Source: VRUE01 sp963840565 (GTDB lineage: Bacteria; Actinomycetota; Thermoleophilia; Solirubrobacterales; 70-9). Taken from it: a stretch of DNA of 64,000 bases. Positions within the stretch are counted from its first letter, which is position 1, and each line of letters starts with the position of its first letter. The notes beneath the pieces are model-generated. The model worked only from the letters and a program-made list of their open reading frames with translations. It had not been told where the DNA came from and made no database searches. Positions 23,713 to 40,597 of the stretch are shown here, piece after piece. The stretch covers positions 372,001 through 436,000 of the forward strand of contig CAWIZH010000002.1 of NCBI GenBank assembly GCA_963840565.1. Reading direction: 5' to 3'. A program made the position numbers and the translations under genes.

Positions 23713-24663
23713 ATGGATCAGGCAGAGTTGATTTGGCATAACGGCGAGTTCGTGCCCTGGGAGGACGCCAAAGTCCACGTCCTCAGCCACGCGCTGCACT
23801 ACGGCACCGGTGTTTTCGAGGGGATCCGCTGCTACGAGACCGAGCGCGGCCCGGCCGTGTTCAGGCACGCCGACCACCTCGACCGGCTCGCCAAGTCGGC
23901 TGAGCTCTACTACCTCGGCATGCCCTACTCGACCGAGGAAATCGGCGAGGCGACGCGCGAGCTGATCCGCCGCAACGGGCTCGGTTCCTGCTACATCCGC
24001 CCGCTCGCCTTCCGCGGCTACGGCAGCCTCGGCCTCTACGCGACCGACGCACCGGTCGACCTGATCATCGCCGCCTTCCCCTGGGGCGCCTACCTCGGCG
24101 AGGAGGGCCAGAAGCACGGCATCCGCGCCAAGGTCTCGAGCTGGCGCCGGATCGGCCCCGGCGGCCTGATCCCGCACGCCAAGGCCTCCGGCCAGTACCT
24201 CAACTCGATCCTGGCCAAGACCGAGTCGACCAACGCCGGCTACGAGGAGGCGATTCTGCTCGACGAGCGCGGCTTCGTCTGCGAGGGCTCGGGCGAGAAC
24301 ATCTTCTTGGTCCGCGACGGCGAGATCGTCACGCCGCCTCACGTCGCCTCGATCCTCGACGGGATCAACCGCAAGTCGGTGATCCAGATCGCCCGCGACC
24401 TCGGCTACACCGTGGTCGAGCGCGACATCGCCCGCGCCGAGCTCTACCTGGCCGAGGAGATCTTCCTCACCGGGACCGCCGCCGAGCTGGTGCCGGTGCG
24501 CGAGATCGACGACCACCCGATCGGCGAGCCGGGCGAGATAACTCGCCACGTGCAGGCGAAATTCGTCGACGCGCTGCACGGCCGCGCCGAGGAGTACCTC
24601 GAGTGGCTCGACTTCGTCAATGTTTCGGCCGGAGCGGACGAGCCGAGTAAGGTCAGCTCATGA
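23713..24663 (+). CDS. ilvE: Branched-chain-amino-acid aminotransferase
   Basis: PLP-dependent final step of leucine, isoleucine and valine synthesis. 316 aa, class IV aminotransferase. The N-terminal HALHYGTGVFEGIRCYETERG holds the conserved arginine. The PLP lysine is in LIPHAKASGQYLNSILAK. ERGFVCEGSGENIFLV and EEIFLTGTAAELVPVREID complete the family pattern. The stop codon overlaps the ATG of a short reading frame that opens the cimA leader region, so ilvE and cimA are probably one transcript. Confidence 0.95.
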   Translation: MDQAELIWHNGEFVPWEDAKVHVLSHALHYGTGVFEGIRCYETERGPAVFRHADHLDRLAKSAELYYLGMPYSTEEIGEATRELIRRNGLGSCYIRPLAFRGYGSLGLYATDAPVDLIIAAFPWGAYLGEEGQKHGIRAKVSSWRRIGPGGLIPHAKASGQYLNSILAKTESTNAGYEEAILLDERGFVCEGSGENIFLVRDGEIVTPPHVASILDGINRKSVIQIARDLGYTVVERDIARAELYLAEEIFLTGTAAELVPVREIDDHPIGEPGEITRHVQAKFVDALHGRAEEYLEWLDFVNVSAGADEPSKVSS

Positions 24664-24751
24664 TGCAGCGCCATTTCGAGGCAATCGGGCGAATTACCGC
24701 AGCCGCCTAGCGGCTGGCGTGGCGATGCCACGCGCCTGGGCCGAAAGGCCC
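24663..24751 (+). promoter_or_regulatory. Candidate cimA leader: 15-codon ORF and three perfect hairpins
   Basis: A mini-ORF MQRHFEAIGRITAAA (24663-24710) starts on the ilvE stop codon (TGATG). Its stop lies inside the first of three back-to-back perfect hairpins: AGCCGC-CTA-GCGGCT (24701-24715), GCGTGGC-GAT-GCCACGC (24717-24733) and GGGCC-GAAA-GGCCC (24738-24751, a GNRA loop). cimA begins 32 nt later. The layout resembles an attenuator for isoleucine synthesis, but the peptide has only two isoleucine codons, so the regulatory reading is tentative. Confidence 0.45.
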
Positions 24752-24783
24752 TCACCCCGATCTCTCGAAGTGAAAGGCATCAG

Positions 24784-26338
<1,555 letters not shown>

Positions 26339-27452
26339 GAGAGCGAGTCGATCCCGCTCGCCAAGCCCGAGATCGGCGCTCGCGAGGAGGAGCTGGTGCT
26401 GGAGGTGCTGCGCTCGGGCCGGCTCTCGCTGGGGCCGATGGCGGAGCGCTTCGAGCGCGATTTCGCCGCCTGGCTCGGGGTCGAGGACGCGGTTGCGGTC
26501 TCCAGCGGCACGGCCGGCCTGCACCTCGGCGTGCGGGCGCTCGGCTGGGGTCCCGGCGACGAGGTCCTGACCAGCCCCTTCAGCTTCGTCGCCTCGGCCA
26601 ACTGCCTGCTCTACGAGGGCGCGCGGCCGGTCTTCTGCGACGTCGATCCCGAGACGCTCAACCTCGACCCCGCGGCCGCCGCGGCCGCAGTGAGCGAGAA
26701 CACGGCCGGCATCCTGCCGATCCACATCTTCGGCTACCCGGCCGCGATGCCGGAGCTGGAGGCGCTGGCCGCCAAGCACGACCTCGGCCTGCTCGAGGAC
26801 GCCTGCGAGGCGCTCGGCGCGGTCGACTCCGAGGGCCGCAAGGTCGGCGCCCGCGGCAACCTCGCCACCTTCGCCTTCTACGCCAACAAGCAGATGACCA
26901 CGGGGGAGGGGGGCATGATCGTCACCGGCGACGCGGCGCTCGCCGCCCGCCTGCGCAGCGAGCGCAACCAGGGCCGCGCCGCCGACATGGGCTGGCTCGA
27001 CCACGGCGGCCTCGGCTTCAACTACCGCCTCTCCGACGTCGCCGCAGCGCTCGGCGTCGCCCAGGTCGAGAAGCTCGACGCGATGCTGGCCGACCGCGCG
27101 CGCGTCGCCGCGCTCTACGAGCAGGGCTTGTCGGGAATCGATGGGGTGAAGACGCCGATCGCCGGCGCGGGGAACGAGCTGCGCAGCTGGTTCGTCTACA
27201 CGGTGCAGCTGCGCCGAGGACGTCGACCGCGACGCGACGATCGCCCGCCTCGCCGAGCGCGAGCGTCGCCAGCAAGGCCTACCTGCCCTGCATCCACCTC
27301 TTTCCCCACCTGCGCGAGCTCGGTTACCGCGAGGGCCAGTTCCCGGTCGCCGAAGCCGCCTCGGCCCGCTCGCTGGCGCTGCCGTTCTTCCCGGCGATGA
27401 GCGAGTCCCAGGTGGCGCGGGTGTGCGAGGCTCTCGCCCAATCCATCCGCTG

Positions 27453-27453
<1 letters not shown>
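26339..27453 (+). CDS. DegT/DnrJ/EryC1/StrS-family PLP aminotransferase (frame-interrupted)
   Basis: Sugar-aminotransferase-type PLP enzyme of about 370 residues. N-terminal SESIPLAKPEIGAREEELVLEVL, then SSGTAGLHLGVRALGWGPGDEV, EDACEALGA and the PLP lysine in FAFYANKQMTTGEGGMI. The frame changes near 27211 and again near 27261 (an apparent extra A). The C-terminus then reads KAYLPCIHLFPHLRELGYREG as expected. No normal start codon is seen at the expected place (GAG at 26339), consistent with a sequence error overlapping the cimA stop. It sits between cimA and argH, overlapping argH by 1 base. Its sugar or other substrate is unknown. Confidence 0.8.
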
Positions 27454-28843
<1,390 letters not shown>

Positions 28844-28847
<4 letters not shown>

Positions 28848-29430
28848 GCGAGCCGGGACCGCGACCGAGAGCCGCCTTGCGGCTGATTTCTTCGATCGCT
28901 CGGTTCACCTGGTCGCCCGCGAGCTGATCGGCTGCCGGCTCTTCTTCGCGGGCTGCGGCGGGGTCATCGTCGAGACCGAGAGCTACGAGCGCGACGATCC
29001 CGCCTGCCACGCCTACGTCGGTCTCACCGATCGCACCGAGGTCCTCTTCGGCCCACCCGGCCGCGCCTACGTCTACCTCTCCTACGGCATCCACTCGCTG
29101 CTCAACTTCGTCGCCGAGCCCGAGGGCGAGGCGGCGGCGGTGCTGATCCGGGCGCTCGAGCCGACCGCTGAGCTCGAGGCGATGCGGGCGCGGCGCGGCG
29201 AGCGCCCCGACCGCGATCTCTGCTCGGGCCCGGGCAAGTTGACCGAGGCGCTCGGCGTCGATCTCTCCCAGAACGGCGCCGATCTGGCGCGCGACCCGTT
29301 CCTGCTGCTGCCGCGAGAAACCGGCTGGAAGGGCCGAGGTGGTCACCGGGCGGCGGGTCGGGATCACGAAAGCGGTCGAGCGGCCGTGGCGCTTCGGCCT
29401 CGCCGGCAGTCCCGCACGTCTCGAAGCCGG
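28844..29430 (+). CDS. 3-Methyladenine DNA glycosylase, AAG/MPG family (frame-interrupted)
   Basis: Base-excision repair glycosylase. Start GTG 28844 overlaps the argH stop. The frame changes near 28857 and near 29331. Recognisable sequence: FFDRSVHLVARELIGCRLF, VIVETESYERDDPACHAY, FGPPGRAYVYLSYGIHSLLNF (the catalytic region of the MPG fold), LCSGPGKLTEALGVD and GRRVGITKAVERPWRFGLAG. After that the frame stays open to 29608, antisense to the acidic tail of the convergent PBP. A TAA in another phase at 29442 would give a normal length, so the true end is probably near there. Confidence 0.82.
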
Positions 29431-31682
29431 CTATCCGGCCGTAACGCCGCCGCCGCTGGAAGGCGCCGCCGGTTCGCTCGGTTCGGGCGCCGCCGGTTCG
29501 GCTGGTTCGGCCGCTTCCGGAGCTTCAGGCGCTTCTTCGGCCGGTTCGCTCGCTTCCGATGCTTCGCTTTCGACTTCCGCTTCGCCGGAGGATTCAGGCG
29601 ACGTGTAGGTCGACCCTGAGGAGCGAGCCGGAGTCACCGCTTGCTTTCCTTGCCTTCCTTCGCTTCGGCCGCGCGTTCGGCCTTGATTTCCTCGTAGGCC
29701 GACATCACGCTGGCCCAGATCAGCGCCGGGAAGGTGCCGCCCATCACCGGGCCGCCGTTGTAGAGGGTCGTCATCGATGTCGTGGTGTCGGCGTAGCCGA
29801 CCCAGACGCAGGCGGTCACTTCGTCTTCGATGCCGCCGCAGAACCAGGCGTCGCCGTTGTTCTCGGTCGTGCCCGTCTTGCCCCACTGGCCCGAGGCGCC
29901 GATCTGGGCGTTGGTGCCGGTGCCGCTGCTGACCACCGTTTCGAGGATGCCCTTCGCTTCTTCGGCGACGCCTTCGGAGATCACCTGGGTGTGGATCGAG
30001 TCGTTGTCGCCGTCCTTGATCGTGTGGCCGTCGCTGGTCGGTGACCTGGGTGTAGGCGACGGGGCTGTCGCCGGGTCGCGGCGCCAGGGTGCCGCTGACC
30101 CGGTCGCCGTTGTTGCCGATCGTCGAGTAGGCGTAGGTCCAGCCCAGCGGCGTGACGCCGACTTCGAGCCCGCCGAGCACCATCGAGGGGTTGGTCGAGA
30201 TCGGGTCGTCGTAGCCCGCCTTGTGGATCGTCCCCGCGATCGAGTGGGTGCGGTCCTGGATCGTCTTGCCTTTCAGCGCTTCGAGGCCGAGCTGCGCGTA
30301 GATCGAGTTGTCCGAGTAGGTCGTTGCGCAGACGATGTCGCAGGAGCCGAGGTAGGAGTCCTCGTCGTTGTTCACTTCGAAGACTTCTTCGTCGTTCTTG
30401 CCGTAGTGGATGTATTGCGGGGCGGATTCGAAGGTCGTATACGGGGAGATGCCCTCTTCGAGCGCGGTGATCAGCGTGAACGGCTTGATCGAGGAGCCCG
30501 GCTGGCGATGGCCCTGGGTGGCGAGGTTGAAGGGCTTGGTTTCGAAGTTGGGGCCGCCGACCATCGCCTTGACGCCGGCGTTCTTGTTGTCGAGCACGAC
30601 CACCGAGGCGGTCGCCGGCGAGTAGCCGAGGTATGAGTTGACCGCTTCTTCGGCGGCGCCCTGGAGGCGCAGGTCGAGCGTCGACTTCACTTTCAGGCCG
30701 CCGAAGAAGGCCTTCGAGGCGCCGTAGCGTTCGACCAGCTGCTGGCGCAGCCAGGCGGTGAAGTAGGGGGCCTTCGAGTCGAGCTTGGGCGGCTCGATGT
30801 CGTTGGGGGAGGGCAGCGCCTGCTGGCGTCCTTCCTCGAACTGCTCATGCGTTATGTAGCCCTGTTCGTACATGTGTTCGAGCACGATGTTGCGCCGCAT
30901 CAGGGCGTTTTCGGGGTAGACCTTGGGGTCGTAGGCGGAAGGCGAGGCGATGATCGCCGGCCAGCGTCGCCGCCTCCCAGGGCTCGAGCACCGAGGCGCA
31001 GGGCTCGGTTGGCGTGCCGCAGCCCGGGTGGGCGTTGCCGAAGTAGGTGCGGGCGGCGGCCTCGATCCCGTAGGCGCCCTCGCCGAAGTAGATCGTGTTG
31101 AGGTACTCGGTGAGGATTTTGTCCTTGGTCCAGTGGCGCTCGAGCCGGTAGGCGAGCGCCGCCTCGCGGAACTTCTCGAAGACCGTGCGGCTGCCTTCGG
31201 CTTCGAGCGCGTTCTTGACGAACTGCTCGGTGATCGTCGAGGCGCCCTGCTGCGGCGCTCTGGCTGAGCACGTCCTTGATCAGGGCGCGGGCGATGCCCT
31301 GGAAGTCGACGCCGTTGTGTTCGTAGAAGCGCGAGTCCTCGATCGAGACCACGGCGTTCTTGATGTTGGGGGAGATCTGGCCCGAGGTGAGCAGGATCTT
31401 GTTCTGGTCGCTGGTCAGGGTGCCGATCGGTTCGCCCGAGGCGTCGAAGACCTCGCTGTTCTTCGAGGCCTTGTACTGGGCGAAGTTGTAGATCGCCGGC
31501 AGGTCCTGCGAGACAGCGGCCATCATCCCGAAGACCATCGAGACCAGCCCCAGGACGGCGAGCCCGAGCAGGACGAAGAGGATGCGCAGCTTCTTCAGCG
31601 CGGCTTGCGTGCTTCGAGGGAGTCGACGGGGCGGCGGCGGGCTGCGTCGCCCCGTCGGCGGGGCTTTAGTTCCAATTGCCAT
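29431..31682 (-). CDS. Class A penicillin-binding protein (GT51 + transpeptidase, frame-interrupted)
   Basis: Bifunctional peptidoglycan synthase. Start ATG 31682 with a basic, proline-rich cytoplasmic segment (MAIGTKAPPTGRRSPPPPRR) and one membrane helix (LRILFVLLGLAVLGLVSMVF). The GT51 domain has the catalytic glutamate in SIEDSRFYEHNGVDFQGIAR. The transpeptidase domain has SxxK in GSSIKPFTL, SDN in TYSDNSIYAQLG and KTG in WGKTGTTENNGD. The C-terminal tail is acidic and low in complexity (SEASEASEPAEEAPEAPEAA) and ends SSGGGVTAG. Frame changes lie near 31255, 30955, 30037 and 29640. If the last is genuine the protein would end at KESKR near 29634 without the tail. Confidence 0.88.
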
Positions 31683-31742
31683 CGAGGGTCGCACTCGGCG
31701 ACCCGGCCCGCCGAGCGGAGGCGGCAGTCTAGCATTGGGCCC

Positions 31743-32926
31743 GTGGCGGACCTGACGCGCAACGCGGTCGACGTGCTGCCGGCGGCGATGCTGCAGGAGC
31801 AGCTCGCGGCCGGGCGGCCGCTGCGGGTCAAGCTCGGGATCGACCCGACCACGCCCGACATCCACCTCGGCCACACGGTCGTCCTGGAGAAGCTGCGCGA
31901 GTTCCAGCAGGCGGGCCACCAGGTCGTGCTGATCGTCGGCGACTTCACCGCCCGGGTCGGCGACCCCAGCGGCCGCTCGGCGCAGCGGCCGATGCCCTCG
32001 CCCGAGGAGATCGAGGCCAACGCCGCCACCTACCAGGAGCAGGCCTTCAAGCTGCTCGACCGCGAGCGCACCGAGGTCCGCTTCAACAGCGAGTGGCTGC
32101 GGATGGCGCCGGAGGAGCTGCTCGGCCTGCTGGCGCAGACCACGGTCGCCCGCCTGATCGAGCGCGACGACTTCCAGAAGCGGCTCGCCGCCGGCGCGCC
32201 GATCGCCGCGCTCGAGCTGCTCTACCCGCTGCTGCAGGGCTACGACTCGGTCGCGGTCGAGGCCGACGTCGAGCTGGGGGGGACCGACCAGAAGTTCAAC
32301 CTGCTCTTCGGCCGCGACATCCAGACCGCCTACGGCCAGAAGCCGCAGTCGATCCTGACCATGCCGATCCTGGTCGGCACCGACGGCGAGCAAGAAGATG
32401 AGCAAGTCGCTGGGCAACTACATCGGCGTCACCGAGGCGCCGGAGGAGATGTTCGGCAAGACGATGCGGGTGCCCGACGAGGCGATGCCCGAGTACTTCC
32501 GGCTCGTGCTCGGCGCCGAGCCGCCCGCCGGGGCGCCGCCCAACGAGGCCAAGCGGGCGCTCGCCCGCGGCATCGTCGAGCGCTTCCACGACGCCGCCGC
32601 GGCGCAGGCGGCGGAGGAGCACTTCAACCGCCTCTTCGTCGACCGCCAGGCGCCGGACGAGATCGAGGAGCTCGACCTGGCGCCCTTCCTCGGCGACAAC
32701 GGCGGAATGGTCCATCTGCCGCAGCTGATGGCGGGCGCTTTCGAGATCAGCTCGAGCGAGGCGCGCCGCCTGATCAAGCAGGGAGGGCGCGAAGCTCGAC
32801 GGCGAGCCGATCCCGTCCGATACCCTGGATTTGGCTCCAGAGGCGCTGAATGGCCGCGTTCTGCAGGTCGGCAAGCGCCGCTTCCGCCGTCTTCGCGCCG
32901 GCCGGCTAGGCAAACCGCCGCCGTAG
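31743..32926 (+). CDS. tyrS: Tyrosyl-tRNA synthetase (two apparent frameshifts)
   Basis: Charges tRNA-Tyr. Start GTG 31743 (MADLTRNAVDVLPAAMLQEQ), divergent from the PBP. The class I HIGH motif is in DIHLGHTVVLEKL, VGDFTARVGDPSGRS follows, and the tyrosine-binding region includes GGTDQKFNLLFGRD. KMSKSLGNYIG appears after a frame change near 32392 (an apparent extra A), and a second change near 32786 (an extra G) restores an S4 domain ending PEALNGRVLQVGKRRFRRLR. About 394 codons, normal for the TyrRS-Z type, which lacks the linker of the longer form. The rRNA operon leader begins right after its stop. Confidence 0.9.
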
Positions 32927-33194
32927 CGCTATACTCCCGCGTCCTTCCGGGGCAGGCCTCCGTGCCTGGCCCATGCGTGAGGAGCGGCGAGTCCCGCCGC
33001 TAAGGCGCAGCGGTCTTTGAAAACTGAGCAGCGTGCACCCCGCGGACATTCGTGTCTGTGGGGATGTTTGAGCCCGATCCACCTGGTGCGCCAGCGCGCC
33101 GGGTGGTCTGATTTACCCGTCATGCCGGTCGCCGAGTATGTGTACCCGGCGATTTGCAATTTGCCAGGCATGACAGCTCTCTGTAAGAAGTACC
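32927..33194 (+). promoter_or_regulatory. rRNA operon leader with boxA-like site and 16S processing arm
   Basis: 268 bp between tyrS and 16S. TATACT (32930-32935) could be a -10 hexamer, without a convincing -35. TCTTTGAAAACTG (33014-33026) resembles the boxA antitermination site. AAAACTGAGCAGCGT (33020-33034) pairs perfectly with ACGCTGCTCAGTTTT (34799-34813) after 16S, forming the 15-bp pre-16S stem expected for RNase III cleavage. No ORF of interest. Confidence 0.6.
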
Positions 33195-34742
<1,548 letters not shown>

Positions 34743-34934
34743 AGGGAGATTTCTCTAGAACGTCGACCGGGCTCCCCAGTGGCTCTATGTCACTGGGTAC
34801 GCTGCTCAGTTTTGAGAGACCGCCAACGGCAGTCAGCCGTTGTGTGCGCCTCGGTGGACCTTGAAAACTGCACAAGGCCAATATGGGTATTTAATTACAA
34901 GCAATACACATTGTGTGTGTATCGCTTGCTCACC
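34743..34934 (+). other. 16S-23S internal transcribed spacer without tRNA
   Basis: 192 bp. Contains the 3' arm of the pre-16S stem (34799-34813), hairpins CCCAGTG/CACTGGG (34775-34797) and AACGGC/GCCGTT (about 34826-34842), a second boxA-like segment and the 5' arm of the pre-23S stem (34861-34879). That arm pairs over 19 bp, with one G-U, to 37956-37974 after 23S. No tRNA-Ile or tRNA-Ala cloverleaf is present. Confidence 0.8.
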
Positions 34935-37931
<2,997 letters not shown>

Positions 37932-38003
37932 GGATATTAATTACTTACGTGTTGCGGCCTTGTGCGGTTTTCAAGCTCCACCGGGGGGCGGTTTCGCAAA
38001 ATT

Positions 38004-38121
38004 TCCGGTGGTGCATAGCGAAAGGGAAACACCTCTTCCCATTCCGAACAGAGCAGTTAAGCCTTTCAGCGCCGATGGTACTTGGGGGGCAACCCCCTGG
38101 GAGAGTAGGTCGCCGCCGGTT
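38004..38121 (+). rRNA. 5S ribosomal RNA
   Basis: About 118 nt. TTCCGGTGGTGCATAGC at the 5' end pairs with the 3' GTCGCCGCCGG. CATTCCGAACAGAGCAGTTA and CGCCGATGGTACTTGGGGGG are the conserved loops. It lies 72 nt after 23S and completes a 16S-23S-5S operon. The ends are placed by the closing helix. Confidence 0.93.
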
Positions 38122-38132
38122 CTTCTTAGTTC

Positions 38133-38169
38133 GAGCCCGACCCAAGCGGTCGGGCTCGTTGCTGTTTTT
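38133..38169 (+). terminator. Intrinsic terminator of the rRNA operon
   Basis: Perfect 10-bp stem GAGCCCGACC-CAAGC-GGTCGGGCTC (38133-38157) followed by GTTGCTGTTTTT. It is 12 nt after 5S and probably also serves the convergent hydrolase gene. Confidence 0.85.
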
Positions 38170-38178
38170 GTGCTGATT

Positions 38179-39521
38179 TGCAGGAGAAAACGGCGCAGCC
38201 GGCGGTCGTATAGGGCTGGATCGACGTTCCAGCTTTGAGTGTGGCCGGCCTTCGGCGCCACGTAGTAGGTGACCCAGCGAGGCAGCTCTTGCGGCAAGCT
38301 CCTCGACTGGTGGCGATCGGCACCACCTGTCATCGTCGCCGTGGAAGAGCAGGATCGGCAGGTGAAAGTCTTCGGGGTGCTTCAGCGCGTCGAGGCTGTC
38401 CCAGTCGACGTCGGTGCGGGCGTCGATCGCCCACTCGACTGGCAGCGCGGCAAATGAGGGCAGGCCCATTTGGGTTGCGTTGAATTCGAAGATCGCCTTC
38501 CAGTCGAGCGCCGGCGCGTCGAGGACGAGGCCGTCGATGCGGCGCGCCAGCGGCGAGCGCTCCATGAACTGTGCGATCAGGGCGCCGCCCATCGAGTAGC
38601 CGATCGAGGACGATTTGTCTTGGCGCCATGGCGAATCGCGTACCGGACTGCGGCTTCGAGGTCCCGCCACTCGGTCTGTCCCTGGTGGTGGAGGCCATCG
38701 GGGCTGCTGCGGCGCCCCGAGGTCGTCGCGATAGGAGATCAGCAGTGAGTTGAAGCCCGCACGGCGCAGGGTAGGCGCGATGCGCAGGCCGATCTGGCGG
38801 TCGCCGTTGATCCCGTGAACGACGATTGCCCATGCGCCGCGTGCCTCGGCGGCTGGGCTGGATGCTGGGATTTCCCAGGCCGGCATCGGCCCGAGCTGAC
38901 TGGGGACGGCGACGGCGCGGTAGGGAAGTCCGAGTGTTTCCCTTGGGTCGCCGAAGTAGACGTTGCTGTCGATCCCGGCGTCCAGTCCGGGGACGAGAAA
39001 GCCGTGGACGTCGGTGAGGCGGCGGGTGACCCGGTCGGCGCTCTCGCTCAGCACCGGCCCGACTAGGGCGTGGCCGCCCTCCCAGGCCAGGCCGTAGACG
39101 CCCGGACGTTCGCTGTGCGTCGGATCGCTGAGAACTCGATCCGGCCTGGAGAGAGCGCCTCGATCTCGACCCGTTCAGACCACGGAGAGTGATCGGGAAC
39201 GAGCACGTAGGAGGAGAAGTGCCAGGCGACCAAAGCGCCGACCACAAGGGCGACGAGCAGGGCCAAGCCGGCGGCGAGCGATGGCACGAAGGTGCCGTCG
39301 CCACCGGGGCCGTTCGTCCACCTCAGTGGCGGGTCGCGAAGTCGCGATTGGCTACCTGTCGCTGCATGGCGCCGTGGCGGGTGCGGGCGTCGGCGGGACT
39401 GGCAGTCCGGAGCCGGCCTGCCGGCGGGCTCGAGCCCGTACTCGCCAAGCGTGGCGAAGTCGATCAGGAGGTCAACGGCGTCGGTGAGGCGCTCTGTGAG
39501 TGTTTGCTTAGAATCGAACAT
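38179..39521 (-). CDS. Membrane-anchored alpha/beta hydrolase (frame-interrupted)
   Basis: Start ATG 39521 (MFDSKQTLTERLTDAVDLLI). A membrane helix (LAAGLALLVALVVGALVAWHF) is followed by an extracytoplasmic part and an alpha/beta hydrolase domain: AWAIVVHGINGDRQIGLRIA, nucleophile elbow GYSMGGALIAQF, acid region LFHGDD, and a C-terminal catalytic histidine in APKAGHTQSW. The frame changes about four times (near 39120, 38710, 38640 and 38340). The 3' end is unclear because the frame as read runs on into the rRNA terminator; homology-like sequence stops near RRFLLQ. Substrate unknown. Downstream of, and probably co-transcribed with, the second hydrolase. Confidence 0.72.
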
Positions 39522-40544
39522 AGGTTCGTAAGCTAAGGGGCGCCCTCGGACGGCATTCGGTTTCTGCAGGCGGCCTTGCAATTCGTGCCTGGGAGCGGCC
39601 TTTTTGGGCTTTGCCGGAGGGGCGGCGAAGCCGAGCACGAGGGCCGCGGTCTGGGCCGGCTTCTCGACGTTGGGCGAGTGGCCGGCGCCGGCAATCAGCT
39701 TGGTCTTCGGTGCCGGGAACCGTGGCGCGGTATTCGGCCAGCCGCTTTGCCGGTTCGTTGATGATCTGCTCTTCGGCGCCCATGATCACCATCAAGGGCT
39801 TACCCGTTTCCGCCATGCGCCGATCGAGCGGCTCTTCCTTGGTGTAGTCGTCGAAGCCGCTGGCCGAGTCGTCGTAGGCGCTGAAGGTCATCCGGTCGAC
39901 GTCTTCGACGAATTCGTCGGGGACGTCAAAGCCGGGCGCGAAGGCGACCTCGAGGCCCTTCTTGACAGCGAAGTCGGGCTTGATCCGCCAGAACGCCTCG
40001 CCGATCACCGGCGCGAAGCCGAGCTTGGCGACGAGGCCGAGGTCGCCCTCTTCGTGCGTCGGCGGCGTGTCGACGATGAAGACGCGGTTGACGAGCTGCG
40101 GCGACTGCTGGGCAAGCGCAACGGCGACGGCACCGCCGAGCGAGTGCCCGACGACCTCGGCGTCGCGCACGCCGAGCTGTCGCCAGCGCTTCGGCGACGA
40201 CTTCGGCCTGGCTCTTGACCGAGTAGCCCGAGGACGGCTTTTCGGAGCCGCCGTGGCCGAGCAGGTCGACGGCGATCACGCGGTGCTGGCGGGCAAGCGC
40301 CGGAATCATCGCGTTCCAGTAGTTGATCGCGCAGGTGAAGCAGTGGATCAGGACGATTGGTTCCGCCGTCCTCGGGCCCTGTTCGACCACCTCGAGATCG
40401 CCGCCGGAGAGGTCGAGGATCTTGCCTCCGGGTTCGGTCACGCCCGCCGCCTTGGTTTCGTGATCGACGCTGAGCGCGTTGAGTCCCAGCAGCACAATCA
40501 GCGCCACCACGACGCCGATCAGCGATCTTCCAGCCTCTCCGCAT
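39508..40544 (-). CDS. Exported or membrane-anchored alpha/beta hydrolase (frame-interrupted)
   Basis: Start ATG 40544 (MRRGWKIA, then a frame change near 40525). A signal-anchor segment GVVVALIVLLGLNALS leads into the hydrolase domain: EPIVLIHCFTCAINYWNAMI (oxyanion region), VIAVDLLGHGGSEKP, nucleophile elbow VGHSLGGAVAVALAQQ, acid-loop region VIMGAEEQIINEP. Further frame changes lie near 40170 and 39690. The stop read at 39508 overlaps the start of the next hydrolase by 14 bases; the exact end is uncertain. Divergent from murA. Substrate unknown. Confidence 0.72.
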
Positions 40545-40597
40545 GCCGGTCGTTACCCTAGCCGGAGAATGACCAGCGGGCGCGAATAGGCGTAAAT

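Noticed and set aside
22792..24579. A 595-residue minus-strand open frame covering ilvE and the repeat protein.
   Set aside because: Only the last 278 residues look like protein; the rest is antisense to ilvE, and a start with an export signal exists at 23628.
34743..34934. Possible tRNA in the 16S-23S spacer.
   Set aside because: The hairpins are explained by processing stems; no cloverleaf or TTC/T-loop consensus was found.
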